Shown: in pieces, positions 13,990-24,228 of the stretch | Layout of the letters: each line of letters begins with the position of its first letter | How positions within the stretch are numbered: position 1 is the first letter of the stretch | Notes under the pieces: generated by a model | Database searches by the model: none | What the model saw: only the letters and a program-made list of their open reading frames with translations | What the model was told of the DNA's origin: nothing | Translations under genes and position numbers: made by a program | Source of the DNA: Escallonia rubra | Taxonomy: Eukaryota; Streptophyta; Magnoliopsida; Escalloniales; Escalloniaceae | Direction: 5' to 3' | Assembly (NCBI GenBank): GCA_033065855.1 | Contig: JAVXUO010001445.1 | Span: 1-64,000, forward strand | Length of the DNA stretch: 64,000 nucleotides

Positions 13990-14290
13990 CTAATTTAAAA
14001 TGCGCACCAACTATCTGTCAGAAGTCCCTAGAGAAACAAAGAAAGATAAGAGTAAATCCTACAGAGGTACAATTCTTGATGAAAATGACGAAATGGGTGC
14101 TGGTTTATTTCAACACTACCGGTAAACAAAACCCATTATGGGTATCACCGAATTAAAATGCAGACCAATTGTTCGTGAAAAGTCCCAAGGGAACCAAAGA
14201 ACAATACGAGCAAAACCTACACACAGATGCAATTCTTGATGAAAATGACCAAATGGGTGCTCATAAATCACAACATTGCGGTTCTGACGA
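13990..14290. repeat. Tandem duplication in the PP2C 5' leader
   Basis: A ~140-160-bp block occurs twice just upstream of the PP2C start. Copy 1 (about 13990-14115) and copy 2 (about 14150-14265) share AAAATGC, CAGAAGTCCC/GAAAAGTCCC-like text and an almost identical CAATTCTTGATGAAAATGA followed by AAATGGGTGCT. They diverge by substitutions and small indels. Confidence 0.7.
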
Positions 14291-14734
14291 AATGGGTTCT
14301 TCGCGAATCACTCCAAAAGTTACAGCAAAAGGAATTAGGGCTTGTGAGATGATGGGCTTTCCAACATATTCCTCAAGACTGGGATAACCCTGTCAACAAG
14401 AAATGATCAGAGAAAGAGAGAAGGAAAGCATCTTGGAGAAAAGGGAGAGAAAACCCTAAGAATCAACCCAAACAATCAAAAAGGCTCAAATTTTGTTGCT
14501 TTGATCATGGAACGGCTGTTTGAAAATGCACAGAAGAGGACGTGTCTGTGTTGGGTTGGTGGGGTCTAGGGAAAGATCGTACTTTTGTCAGTGGAAGATC
14601 AGGACTTTTCAAATACTGTATGAAACAAAACATTGAAAAGCAAAATTAAAAAATTCCCCCCAAAAAAGATATACGAAATAAAATGAAATACTGCCCATAT
14701 ATATATAAATCAACCCAGCACCCATAATAAATAA

Positions 14735-15903
14735 GGGTAAATTACACTAAACCCTCTGAGGTTTACATTCGGTTCTCACCTAAGATCCTGAGGTTTCAAT
14801 TTAAACAATTAACACCACCACAGCATTGAGAATTGGTTTCAATTAGACCCAAAATATTTTTTTCCGTTTAAACAGAGATGGATGGCTGTCCACTTTGAGG
14901 GGTATTTTGGGTAACCAATATTTATTGGTCTCCCTTTCTCTCTCTCTCCCCGTCTCCGTCTATGTCTCTCTCTCTCACTCTCACACGGACGACTGAAACA
15001 GAGACCCGCCCAAGGTGGTGTCCCCTCCCTTACCGCCACCCCTCTCTCTGCACACCTCATCCTCAATCCCTGCAACGGCATCATTCTAATCCCTCAAGAA
15101 CCCATCCCAGCTCTCCACCCTCGCACCCAAAACAACATCCAAAATCTCTTGCAGCCCGATAATCTGATGGCTCACGCGCCGCCTTAGCTCCCTCACAGTC
15201 GGATCAACCTCCGGCATCGAGTCTAGTCTCAACAGCATCTCCATGAGTGCCTCGTTCATCTTGATCCTCTCGCGGCCGTCATTGCGAAGTGCATCCTCGA
15301 TTTCCTGTCGTTGGATCAGGCGCTCGAAGTGGGTCATTTACAGATTGATTGGTGGTGCTGACGGCGACAAATTGGTGGTGCTTATCTTAGCAATAGAGGA
15401 ATGACGGTGCTATTTTTGGCAGCAGAGGAATGGTGGCGCTAATGGGTATGGTGTTGGCGGTGTCGATTGGTGGTGTTGGTGTGCGTGTGGGGTAAATCTA
15501 TATGTGATTGTGGGTCTCAACTGGTGAGCGTTTTCAACTGCGGGTGATGGTGGTGGTGTTTGTCCTTGGGTTTTGCAGTGACCAAGAGAGAGGGTGCCAA
15601 GGGGGTGGCGACGACAATGGGTGAATATTATGGGAGATGGTAGGAGAGGGGGAGGGGGCACCATCTTGTATGGGTGGGTCTTTGTTTCATTGTGCAAGAG
15701 AGAGAGAGAGAGAGCAATAAATATTAGTTACCCAAAATGCCCCTCAAGGTGGACGGCCATCCATCTCTATTTAAACGGAAAAACAATTTTGGGTCCAATT
15801 GGAACTAATTCTCAATGATGAAGTGTTAATTGTTTAAATTGAAACCTCAGGGTCTTAGGTGAGAACCGAGTGTAAACTTCAGGGGGTTTCGTGCAATTTA
15901 CCC
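14735..15903. mobile_element. Mutator-type element (Pack-MULE-like) carrying a BAG-domain gene fragment
   Basis: The outer ends are long inverted repeats: left begins GGGTAAATTACACTAAACCC and continues through TTCTCACCTAAG; the right end, reverse complemented, begins GGGTAAATTGCACGAAACCC. They extend about 140 bp per side with mismatches. The direct repeat AATAAATAA flanks both sides (14726-14734 and 15904-15912), a perfect 9-bp target duplication, diagnostic of the Mutator superfamily. No transposase is present. The interior includes a minus-strand fragment of a cellular gene (see 15086-15337). The insertion is about 760 bp upstream of the PP2C start codon. Confidence 0.85.
15086..15337 (-). 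pseudogene. Captured BAG-domain fragment (co-chaperone regulator family)
   Basis: An 83-residue open frame lies inside the Mutator element. It reads IEDALRNDGRERIKMNEAL, then MLLRLDSM, VDPTVRELRRRV and IIGLQEILDVV. This heptad-like, charged helical pattern matches the C-terminal BAG domain of plant BAG-family regulators, which bind Hsp70 in the family at large. No promoter, upstream domains or calmodulin-binding IQ motif accompany it. The flanking sequence in the element is TIR and CT/GGTGGT repeat. I read it as a transduplicated exon piece. The frame is still open over the whole fragment, so recent capture or a chimeric transcript is possible. BAG assignment is by eye. Confidence 0.5.
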
Positions 15904-17180
15904 AATAAATAAACTGCATTGAAGGCCCAGTTCAGCCAAAGAGACGGAATTGCAAGTTTCATTACAACTCGATCGATCCCACTGCCTAAGGAGCGCTTGT
16001 CATTCTGGTTGAGCTTTCATCGGAATAGAGACATGGCGAAAGCGGAATCGAGAGACTGAGAGGAACTAAACTTGGTGAATTTTGTAAGGAGAATCTAGAG
16101 ATGGCTTAAGTCCGGGAAAGAAAATTCACAGTAAAAAATGAAGAAAGGGCTCTTGCCGCTCTGGCTGCCCTAACGCTTCGCTCTTGCTTGCCTTGCTACC
16201 CTTTACTTACCTGCTAAAAAGCAAAATGAATAGCCAACTCGCTTAGCTTTTCTTACCCCTGGCATTACTTTCCTGAACAATTTTTGTGTGTAGCCAATAC
16301 AATACACCAGCAGCCAACTCAAGAGGTCATCATCACTCCAAACAAAATTACTGCGGTTCAAGAATTAAAGAGTTAATGTTCCCTGTTTCTCTCTTTTTTA
16401 TTTTTTTTATTTTTCACAAAGACTAATAGGAATATTAGTCGATTTAAAGGTAAAAAAAGGATAAAATATGTTTCGATTGTCACACTTTTGTTCATGCAAG
16501 AGAGTGTGGTTTGACGCTCATCATGTGGAGTCTTCGATGGTACCGTACAATAGAGGAAAAACCACAAGCTGGGGAGACCCGTTGGGATTCTCATCTGGTT
16601 AATTTGGGATAGTAAACAAAGTATGATCGGTTTTGTCTAAAAAGAAAGACTGAGTGTATATTCATAATGGCCTTGATGCCACATCTTGTCTACATGCATC
16701 AATGGCTTCTCCGGCAACTACAAGAATGTTCCATGAGCACGATGCCTATCTAGCTGGTCGATGTGTCGACATCTAGCTGTTCTTTTTTTGCTTGCAAGAT
16801 TAATCGTTCGGACTTCAGTTCAGTTTACATCGTCTTGCAAGTGCCCCACACTTATGGTGCTCTGCGGGCGAAACTCATATTTTTTCTAGTTGGATGATTT
16901 CTCTAGGTGTTGATGCTGTTTGAGCTTGGGTGTGGCTGTCAAGAGTCTATACCTTTCTTTAATTTCTTGATTTTACTGCGGGTGGGGGTAGGTTTGTACA
17001 CACCTCTAGTGTTGGTAGGCAAGCCTGTTATTCTATTTCCTTATTCCAAAATACTAGCATAGTGCTAAAAGTCAACTTACTTTTTTTTTAATTATCGTAC
17101 TACGTCACCTTTATTTTAATGAAGTTCTTAAGTTTTACTATCAAAAATCTTGATGCCACATCAGTGCCATAATGAAGTGA

Positions 17181-17216
17181 TACACACATGTACGTGCGCG
17201 CGCGCATACACGTACC
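17181..17216. repeat. Alternating purine-pyrimidine tract
   Basis: ACACACATGTACGTG followed by CGCGCGCGC and ATACACGTAC alternates purine and pyrimidine almost without break, a sequence type that can adopt Z-DNA under supercoiling. Confidence 0.6.
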
Positions 17217-17396
17217 AACATTATATTGCATTTTGAAAGAAAGGTGCAAAAAGGGGAGTATGATCGTGGACACATGGGGGATATCTTCTGAACTCTGTTA
17301 CGCTTCCAATTGGGAGGGGATAAGTGGGCATAGTAGACGTCACTCCGGTGATGGAGATGATTAAGGGTCCATATGCAACGCGATGATCGGGGTGGT

Positions 17397-17416
17397 GGGG
17401 GGGGGGGGGGGGGGGG
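17397..17416 (+). repeat. Run of 20 G
   Basis: An uninterrupted poly-G run preceded by GGGGTGGTG and followed by TTGGGAGGG. It is G-quadruplex-prone on the plus strand, and its length may be unreliable in the assembly. Confidence 0.8.
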
Positions 17417-18200
17417 TTGGGAGGGAACGGAGGGGTAGGGCGCGAAGCAACTCAAGAGGAAGAAAGAAAATAAGCAGTTGGGCCGGTTGGGAGGATAAAG
17501 TGACAGCGTTGCTATACTTTGCCCGTTGTGTACTAGATTTTGATACACCCGCGATGGATTATTGTTTTAACTCTCAAAAGATTGTTAATGATGTTTGTCG
17601 TTTCACGAGTGGTTGATCCTAGCAACATAAATTTACAAACTAAGTTTTAAATGGTATAACACTAAGCAATATATAGGTATGAAATGATAAAATTATCATT
17701 AAAGGTCGATAAAAAATTATAAAAATTTAACTAATAATGTGATCAAAACTATGCCGTTTATAGTCACATGATAGAAATATTTGCAGCAACATATACATAA
17801 GAAATTTGCAAATATGAGTTGCAAACAAGAGTTACTAGGGCTTGTACGTAGTCTGTGCCAGTCACAAGTCCGAGTCTTATAAGGGGCAAGCCATTTTCGA
17901 GGTAAAGGAGGTAGATGACTACTCCACGTTGTACATTCAACGAACAACTTAAAAAATAATAAAAAGAAACAACAATCAATTGTATACAATATTTTTTCAC
18001 TGAATATTTCTTATGTTTCTAATCTTCTACTCACTGTATTCAATAGGTAAGGTAAATCCGCTCAAATGACCGTTCTCGGTGGTACCATAATCACCCTTCT
18101 CTGTCACATTTGCCACTTTTGTTGCTCTGCTTGAGTTGGTTAAGCTGCATATATCGAAGACCAGAAGATTGCACAGTATGGTATGGAAGGCTCAATGCAC

Positions 18201-18671
18201 CTAGCTAATGCACTGCATGGTCCATATCATGCTCTGCAATGTGCAAGCTGAAGAGTGCGCTAGCAGTGTAGTCTTGGGAAATCCCCACTTCAACTCATAT
18301 GCTTGAGTTCCCACCGATGTGCACCTAGCGCATCTTGAGATGTCAATCTGAAAAATGTCAAACCTCATCAATCTTAACACTTTGGAAATTGTTATTTTCT
18401 CTCACCGTAAAAAAAAACATACCATAGAAATTATAACTTGAAACGACCGGTTACTTACGTTATTCCCAAGACCACCCATATCCCAAGTAGAAGACTGAGG
18501 AGGAAACAACTTCTGTAAGTGATGAACAAAGTGAAGGCTACAGATAGCAAACAAGGATATGAACAGAAGAAAAGAAAAGAGACTTGCTGTGGAGTATTGC
18601 ACTTTGCATTGTGACAACATCCATGGTGCTCTTCCTCTGCCATTTGCAATGAAGGCACTTGATCCTATCAC
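18201..18671 (-). CDS. Unrecognised small membrane-anchored protein (two exons)
   Basis: Not a family I recognise. Two minus-strand exons, 18459-18671 and 18201-18347, are separated by a 111-bp intron with GTAAGT donor and CAG acceptor, phase 0, giving 119 residues. Residues about 28-48 are a hydrophobic segment (ASLFSFLLFISLFAICSLHF), which could be a signal anchor or uncleaved signal peptide. Then comes a His/Lys-containing turn, the motif STWDMGGLGNN at the exon end, and a Cys-containing second exon (SRCARC, SSACTLQ, WTMQCIS). A TATATAA box lies about 32 bp upstream of the ATG at 18671. The hydrophobic segment plus STxxMxGLG arrangement recurs in three copies at 22.0, 24.1 and 25.4 kb, which supports a real gene family. 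Exon 2 is unsupported by those copies and could be wrong; a non-coding transcript remains possible. Confidence 0.45.
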
Positions 18672-18702
18672 TTGCCCCTTGAATTATAGAGGCTGTGTGA
18701 GT

Positions 18703-18709
18703 TTATATA
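18703..18709 (-). promoter_or_regulatory. TATA box of the small membrane-protein gene
   Basis: TATATAA on the minus strand, 32 bp upstream of the ATG at 18671. The corresponding promoter position is also TATATAA upstream of the paralogous copy at 22.2 kb (about 22184-22190), which argues for a conserved core promoter. Confidence 0.5.
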
Positions 18710-18719
18710 GGAGGGGATG

Positions 18720-19439
18720 ATGCAATGTTTGAACTGGGTGGGAGTAGGGATATACAGAGGAGGGAAAGGGGAAAGCAAATGATGTGCAGAAAGGTAGGCC
18801 GGCACTTAAAAGCTCCTTTCAATTTACTCCTAGTCCGTTCTTAACTTCTCATGCGTACTCAAAATTGAGCTCTTACTCTTAGTAAAAAGGAAACATTTTG
18901 GCCGTAACTTCACTGTTAAGAAGAGCCTGCAACTCTATCATGTAGCGATAATTGATAGTTACTAATAGGTTTAATGACTTCTAATACATCAGTTCGTTCT
19001 CATGCATATTACTGAGCTTTTTTTAACTCTTTGGGTTTGTTTTGAAAAGATTGTTACTACAACGCAGTTGGTTGTAACAAAGAGCCCCATTCTCACCGAC
19101 AAACTGGTGGGATTAAAATTTAAAAGAGAGGCGATTTTTTTTTCCTCTTTCCCCCCTCTCTTAACCATGCTGTCTGTTTCAATGTTCGCTAAATTGGTAT
19201 ACCTGAAAAGAGAAAAAAGAGAAGGAAAAAAAAAATTGAGAATTGTATACAGATAGACCATAGAACTTTATATGAGCACCTTAATAGATTTAACTTAAAC
19301 CAAACGGGTTACTCTTTTCTAGTCTCTAATTATAAATAGGAATATGGTAACCGCAATTCATATTTATCCATAAAAATGTTACTCTGCTCTCGACTATAAA
19401 TATAACTAGGAATATGATAACCGTTATCCAGAATTATCT
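18720..19439. other. Upstream region of the small membrane-protein gene
   Basis: AT-rich spacer with homopolymer A/T runs near 19134-19142 and 19227-19237. I see no gene or repeat boundary here. Confidence 0.4.
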
Positions 19440-19937
19440 GCTTGCTCCACTCTTTACTAATTAAGGCGAAGTTAAATCAACAAAAATACAGTGCTGTTAT
19501 TAATTCTCTACAAGCACGTAGCATAGCTCGCAGTACTTGGAGCATTTGGCCTCCTTCATGTGCTGTTCTTGCCTTCAAAGCTTTGCAGCAGAGAAAATTG
19601 AATCTGACAAGTGACAACTACTCTCTGCAGAAGCCAGCACGCTTCAAAGCTTTGCCTTTATGGCTTGCAACAGCAAATCATATAAGCCAGTGCATACTCT
19701 ATTCAAAATCTCTTTTCGAGCAATAAATAGTGTACAGATTGGTTGGACTACTTTATGTAAAATGGTAATAGAATTTGGTATCTTCGTGGGCAAATTTTTA
19801 GGCCTTTAGGAATTACAAGCGTTGATAAGACCGAAAAGAATCGTCTCGATGATGTATATCGATCACCGGATGAACCGCTATGCCCTTTGGGCTTGCCTCG
19901 TTTGAAAGAAAAGTTGTTCAAGGTTTGCCTTTTCTAA

Positions 19938-20298
19938 GGCTCTATTTGACAACATTTTTTTTTCAGTTTAAATTTTTTTTTAAAAGTAGTTAAATTTTTT
20001 TTTTACAAAAATAAGTGGGTATTTGATAACCCAGTTTTTTTTCCGTGTTTGATAACCCATCTTTTATTTTGAGTTTTTTTTTGTGGTGGTTTGCAATCGC
20101 GGTAGCTGACGGCAACCGCCGGACGACGGTGGTGGGAGGGTGGTGGTAGTGGTCTAAAAAAAAACTCATTTTTTGAGTTTTTTTTTCTTCAGTTTAAAAA
20201 CTGCTTTTTAAATTGAAGAAGAAAAAAAAATGGTTACCAAACACAACTTTTTTTTCTAATTTTCAAAACTGAAAAAAAAAAAAGTGTCAAACATGGCC
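19938..20298. mobile_element. Harbinger/Tourist-like MITE with empty sites in sister repeats
   Basis: Inverted ends GGCTCTATTTGACAAC and, reverse complemented on the right, GGCCATGTTTGACACT are each flanked by TAA (19935-19937 and 20299-20301). The interior is poly-T/poly-A rich with a GGTGGT core. Sister repeat units read straight through the site (CCTTTTCCAAGTCTCTTAG at about 22.52 kb and CTTTTCTAAGTCTTTC at about 25.02 kb), confirming both boundaries. Confidence 0.8.
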
Positions 20299-21252
20299 TA
20301 AATCTCTTAATATGTTGGAGTAGCCTAGAACCTTCTTATTATACGTGTCCGTAATTGAGCAAAGCTATTCTTTTTTATTAACGAACATTGTTTTCTCCTG
20401 AACAGTCGTCTCTCTGTTAAGTTACATTTTTTATCACCTTAAGTGCACCGTGCTAAGTCGTCTTCTCATATATCCACGCCCGCCTAGGAGGTTCCTGGGG
20501 CTAGCCCCAAAGAACATATGAACTAATGACCTCAAGAGTGATTTTGAAGGCTTTATACAGTTGAGCTACTCCTTGAGAACTCATTCAATTATTGTAACTG
20601 AACTCAGAATATCCAATTATGTCAAAGATCAAAAGAGAGATTATCTTACAACTATCAGCCACACGCTAATAATTTAGGTTGATGACAAAGTTTCTTATAT
20701 ACATAATTTGGCAAAAAATCATGAAAAAAGAAGGAAAAGGAAAGGGACATATGTGTGCTAATTGGAATAGCACTCCGAGATCCATGATCTTTATTCTATA
20801 TATGCTCTTGTCCGTCTCACGTAAATCTTTTGTTGCCTGAAATATTCCTCTCCTTGTCCAGTTCCCTATTCCGTAGATTACGGAGATGCTAGCAGACGCA
20901 AAGAGTAAAGACTGCATAAAAAAAATAGTCAACCAACAAGATTCAATAATGACGAGATAAAAACTCAAAACACGTTTAAATCTCGAAGAAAATTTGAAAT
21001 GGTGCAAATTATTAATACCATCTCCTATGGAATGGGCTTATTAAAGGCATTTTGCTGCCTTGTTCTATTGCAACAAACAACTAAAAGCACTTATGCAACC
21101 GAACCCAGCCACACCAAAGAGTTAGAGAAATTACTATGCCTCACTGTTGGTCCAATCGAAAGTCATGTTATAAACTAGAACAACATAAATTACAGGGATC
21201 TATTTCCCTACTTCTTCCATAGACGAAAAGGGGAAGATGGATGAAGGAGGAT

Positions 21253-21537
21253 CTACGCCAAAAAGTTGTTTACATCAGCCCATCTAGCCAGGTTATGAGC
21301 CCTCCTATTCTCAGTTCTGATGACTCTAACAAATGTCCAGCAATTGAAGAATTCCAGCTTGTCCTTGGTTTCCTCCAAAACCGCAAAACTATTCCAGTTC
21401 GGAATTGATTTTGTGTTCTTCATCCATTCAACAATCACCGATGCATCTCCCTCAAATACAACATGAGAGCATTTCATTGTGATAGCCAATTTGATAGTTA
21501 GGAGATATGCTGCAGCTTTCGCCATTTCCGAGTTCAT
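21253..21537 (-). pseudogene. RNase H-like (RVT_3) domain fragment
   Basis: The open frame has SEMAKAAAYLLTIKLAI, HVVFEGDASVIVEWM, a W near the middle, then FVRVIRTENRRAHNLARWA. This is the usual plant RVT_3 order: helix with Glu, GDS/GDA strand, and Asn-Arg-x-Ala-His-x-Leu-Ala end. Upstream codons continue the domain (GVIAAAQA) but contain a stop at about 21,553, so it is a fragment. It sits where unit 1 of the array has about 0.4 kb absent from unit 2, suggesting insertion of a retroelement or gene piece. Confidence 0.6.
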
Positions 21538-22015
21538 ATGTGGGGATGCTTATGCCTGTGCAGCAGCAATCACTCCGTTAATCGATATTTGTTACAACTG
21601 TAAGGATCCCCTATGCAAAGTGCGACGGCACTCTATTCATGTGATCATAATTACTTTACCCATCGACAGGGAGGAACTTCGTTGCAATCATCAGTGCAAC
21701 ACAATCTTCATGAACTGACAAATGAAACAAATTCTTAGGATTCATTTTACATTCATCACTTGTCTAACAATTTAAGTGACTAAAAATTTAACTAGTACAA
21801 GCACGCAAATCAACGATATTCACAAACACCACATAGAAGCCGAAAAAAGTTAGGGTTACGGTCTTCCGACAACACATACAAAAATTAGTCCAAGATAGTT
21901 CGACAAGTATGTATAAGCATTTACACGTTGGTTTAATCTTAGCCATCGTACTTTGCTACTACTACTTAGTCTAACACAAATTGGATGGCTCCACAAGAAC
22001 AAAATAGGTACTTAC

Positions 22016-22173
22016 ATTTTTCCAAGGCCATCCATTCCGAAAGTTGAGATGCTTATGAAAGGAAGTTTTCTCCTTCTTTTCACGAAGAGGTGATAGAACA
22101 CTAGCAAGATGGAAACGAAAATGGTTAGAGATATTTGGTAGTTGAATGGCATAAACCCTAACATGAATGACAT
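22016..22173 (-). CDS. Small membrane-protein paralogue, exon 1 (array unit 1)
   Basis: Unrecognised. The frame from the ATG at 22173 (or 22164 or 22149) reads a hydrophobic stretch (ISLTIFVSILLVFYHLF), a basic cluster VKRRRKLP, then ISTFGMDGLGK at a GTAAGT donor. It parallels the gene at 18.2-18.7 kb (STWDMGGLGNN). A TATATAA is just upstream (about 22184-22190). The downstream exon is not identified: an acceptor TTTGTCAG at about 21,685 would give a stop almost at once. Coding status is inferred mainly from comparison with the copy at 24.1 kb, where the only indel removes three bases and keeps frame. Confidence 0.35.
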
Positions 22174-23308
22174 CTATCCTCGTTTATATAGAACTTCTAC
22201 CTTATGGTGGGAAGTGATGGTGAGATCGTGCCTTTAATAATAGGTGAGGCTGTCTACCCTTTTGAGTGTTTTTGGAGAATTCGGGATTTAGTGGCGTTTT
22301 GGATTTTCGGTCGATACAAATGCTTTTGTCGCATCTGTACATAGTGACGATTGTTTTTATCTTTTCAACCTAAAATATCATTTTAGCAAAACGTTATCCT
22401 CCTTTTGGTGCTAGATCAATCGCCCTTCATAATAGACATATCGATCACCGGATGAACCGTTATGCCATTCAGGCTTGCCTAGTTTGAATGAAGAAGTTGT
22501 TCAAGGTTTGCCTTTTCCAAGTCTCTTAGTAGATTGGAGTAGTCTAGAATTTTCTTATTGTTTGCGTGTGTCATCGAGCAAAGCAATCTTTTTCTATCAG
22601 CAAACACTATTTTCTCTTGAACAGTCGTCTCTCCTTTAAGTTATATTTTTTATCACCTTAAGCGTACCGTGCTAAGTCTTCGTTCTCATCTCTAATGACC
22701 TCAAGAGTGATTTTTGAAGGCTCTATACAATTGAGCTACTCCTTGAGAACTCAATATCCAAATATGTCAAAGATCAAAGGGAGACGAAATGATAGGAAAG
22801 ACTACCTATTTTTTATTTTTTTTTCAGAGTTAAGTTCTCTTACGAATATCAGCCACACGCTAATAACTTATGTTGATGGTAAAGTTTCTGATATAAATCT
22901 TTTACAAGTAAAAAATGGTTGGCAACAAACCAAGAGAAGAAAAAAAGAAAAAGAAAGGGGCACTATTGGCTAATTGCAATAGCACTCTGAGATTCATGAT
23001 CTTTATTCTTTATGGAGTATTTTTTTTTAGTTTGAAGAGGAGAATTTTTCATATATGAAACTGGGATGTCTTTCATGGTAACATGAGTAGTCAAGCTACT
23101 TTCCATGAGAAAACACAGTGTTTTAGCAGTGGTATATATACTAATAAGATTACAACCATATTGAACTAAGTTTGAAGGAGAGGAATGGTAAAATACAAAA
23201 TACATCAGATCGGAAATTGGAATATAGCCAAGCTGAGGATCCAAGAGCTTTCATGTACACTATTTGGCAAAACTATATTGAGCTGTTTTGCTTGGTCCCA
23301 TTCTTCTT

Positions 23309-23569
23309 TCATTTGTTTAGTGTAGAGTAGCTAATTTGGATACGGTGGAAATCCTTGAGAGCAAAATGAATATCCTCCATGAGTCCAGTGTCGATGATAC
23401 TTCGTGTTGTACTAGGTTGCTGGAGCTTAGAAATAAGTAATTTGTCGTCAGTATAAAGATGGATGTGTGTTATACTAAGGTTAGAAATCCAGTGAATGCA
23501 AATGAGAAGTCCTTTGAGTGATGCAGCTCTACTGGTATTTGAAGGAAAAATTCCTTCAAACCTATTCAT
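23309..23569 (-). pseudogene. Second RNase H-like (RVT_3) fragment
   Basis: An open frame of 86 codons with TSRAASLKGLLICIHWI, ITHIHLYTDDKLLISKL and IHFALKDFHRIQISY. It fits the RVT_3 pattern of helix, Asp-containing strand and final beta/helix, but lacks the N-terminal strand and the AHxLA end. It is in a different place within its repeat unit from the 21.25-kb fragment and differs in sequence, so it is an independent fragment. Confidence 0.4.
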
Positions 23570-24082
23570 AGGAAGGCCACACTAAAGAGCTAGAGAAATT
23601 ACCATTCCTCACTATTGGTCCAATCGAAGGGCAAGCACTAGTCGATATTTGTTACAACTATAATTATCCCCTCGGCGAAGTGGCCGTAGAGTGCTGCTAT
23701 CGTTGCACTCGTTATCAGAATTACTTTGCCCATCGGCAGGGAGGAACTTTTTCGTAATCATCAGTGCAACAATCTTCATAAAGTGCCAAATGAACGAGTT
23801 CTTAGGAGTCACTTTACATTCCATAACTTGTCTACCGGTTTAAGTGACTAAAATTTAACTAGTACAAGCACACAAATCAACGGTATTCACAACACCATAT
23901 AGAAGCCAAAAAAAGTTAGGGTTTCGGTCTTCCTACGACGCATTAAAAAATTAGTCCAAGATAGATCGACAAGTATGTATGTATAAGCATTTATACGTTG
24001 ATTTAATCATAGCTATCGTACTTCGCTACTACTTAGTCTAACACAAATTGGATGGCTCCATAAGAACAAAGTAGGTACTTAC

Positions 24083-24228
24083 ATTTTTCCAAGACCATCC
24101 ATTCCGAAAGTTGAGATGCTTATGAAAGGAAGTTTTCTCCTTCTTTTCATGAAGAGGGGATAGAATACTAGCAATGGAAACCAAATGGTTAGAGATACGT
24201 GGCATTTGAATGGCATAAACCCTAACAT
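24083..24228 (-). CDS. Small membrane-protein paralogue, exon 1 (array unit 2)
   Basis: From the ATG at 24228 the frame reads MLGFMPFKCHVSLTIWF, then LLVFYPLFMKRRRKLP and ISTFGMDGLGK at a GTAAGT donor. Compared with the 22.0-kb copy there are several substitutions and one 3-bp deletion, and the frame, basic cluster and donor are preserved. No second exon is identified. It could equally be a decaying copy. Confidence 0.35.

Larger units (their letters stand above)
15913..18200. other. Intergenic spacer
   Basis: Between the Mutator element and the small membrane-protein gene I see no convincing coding exon. The first 300 bases (15,960-16,220) contain a short ATGGCGAAAGCG frame ending after eight codons and a block rich in GCTTGCC-like words. 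Further right are a Z-DNA-prone tract and a long G run (listed separately). Confidence 0.4.

Noticed and set aside
15960-16220. Block suspected of being mitochondrial DNA (GCTTGCC-rich)
   Set aside because: No gene or tRNA of organelle origin could be read in it.
17141-17548. 135-codon Pro-rich minus-strand ORF
   Set aside because: Pro residues come from the G run at 17,397; no other support.
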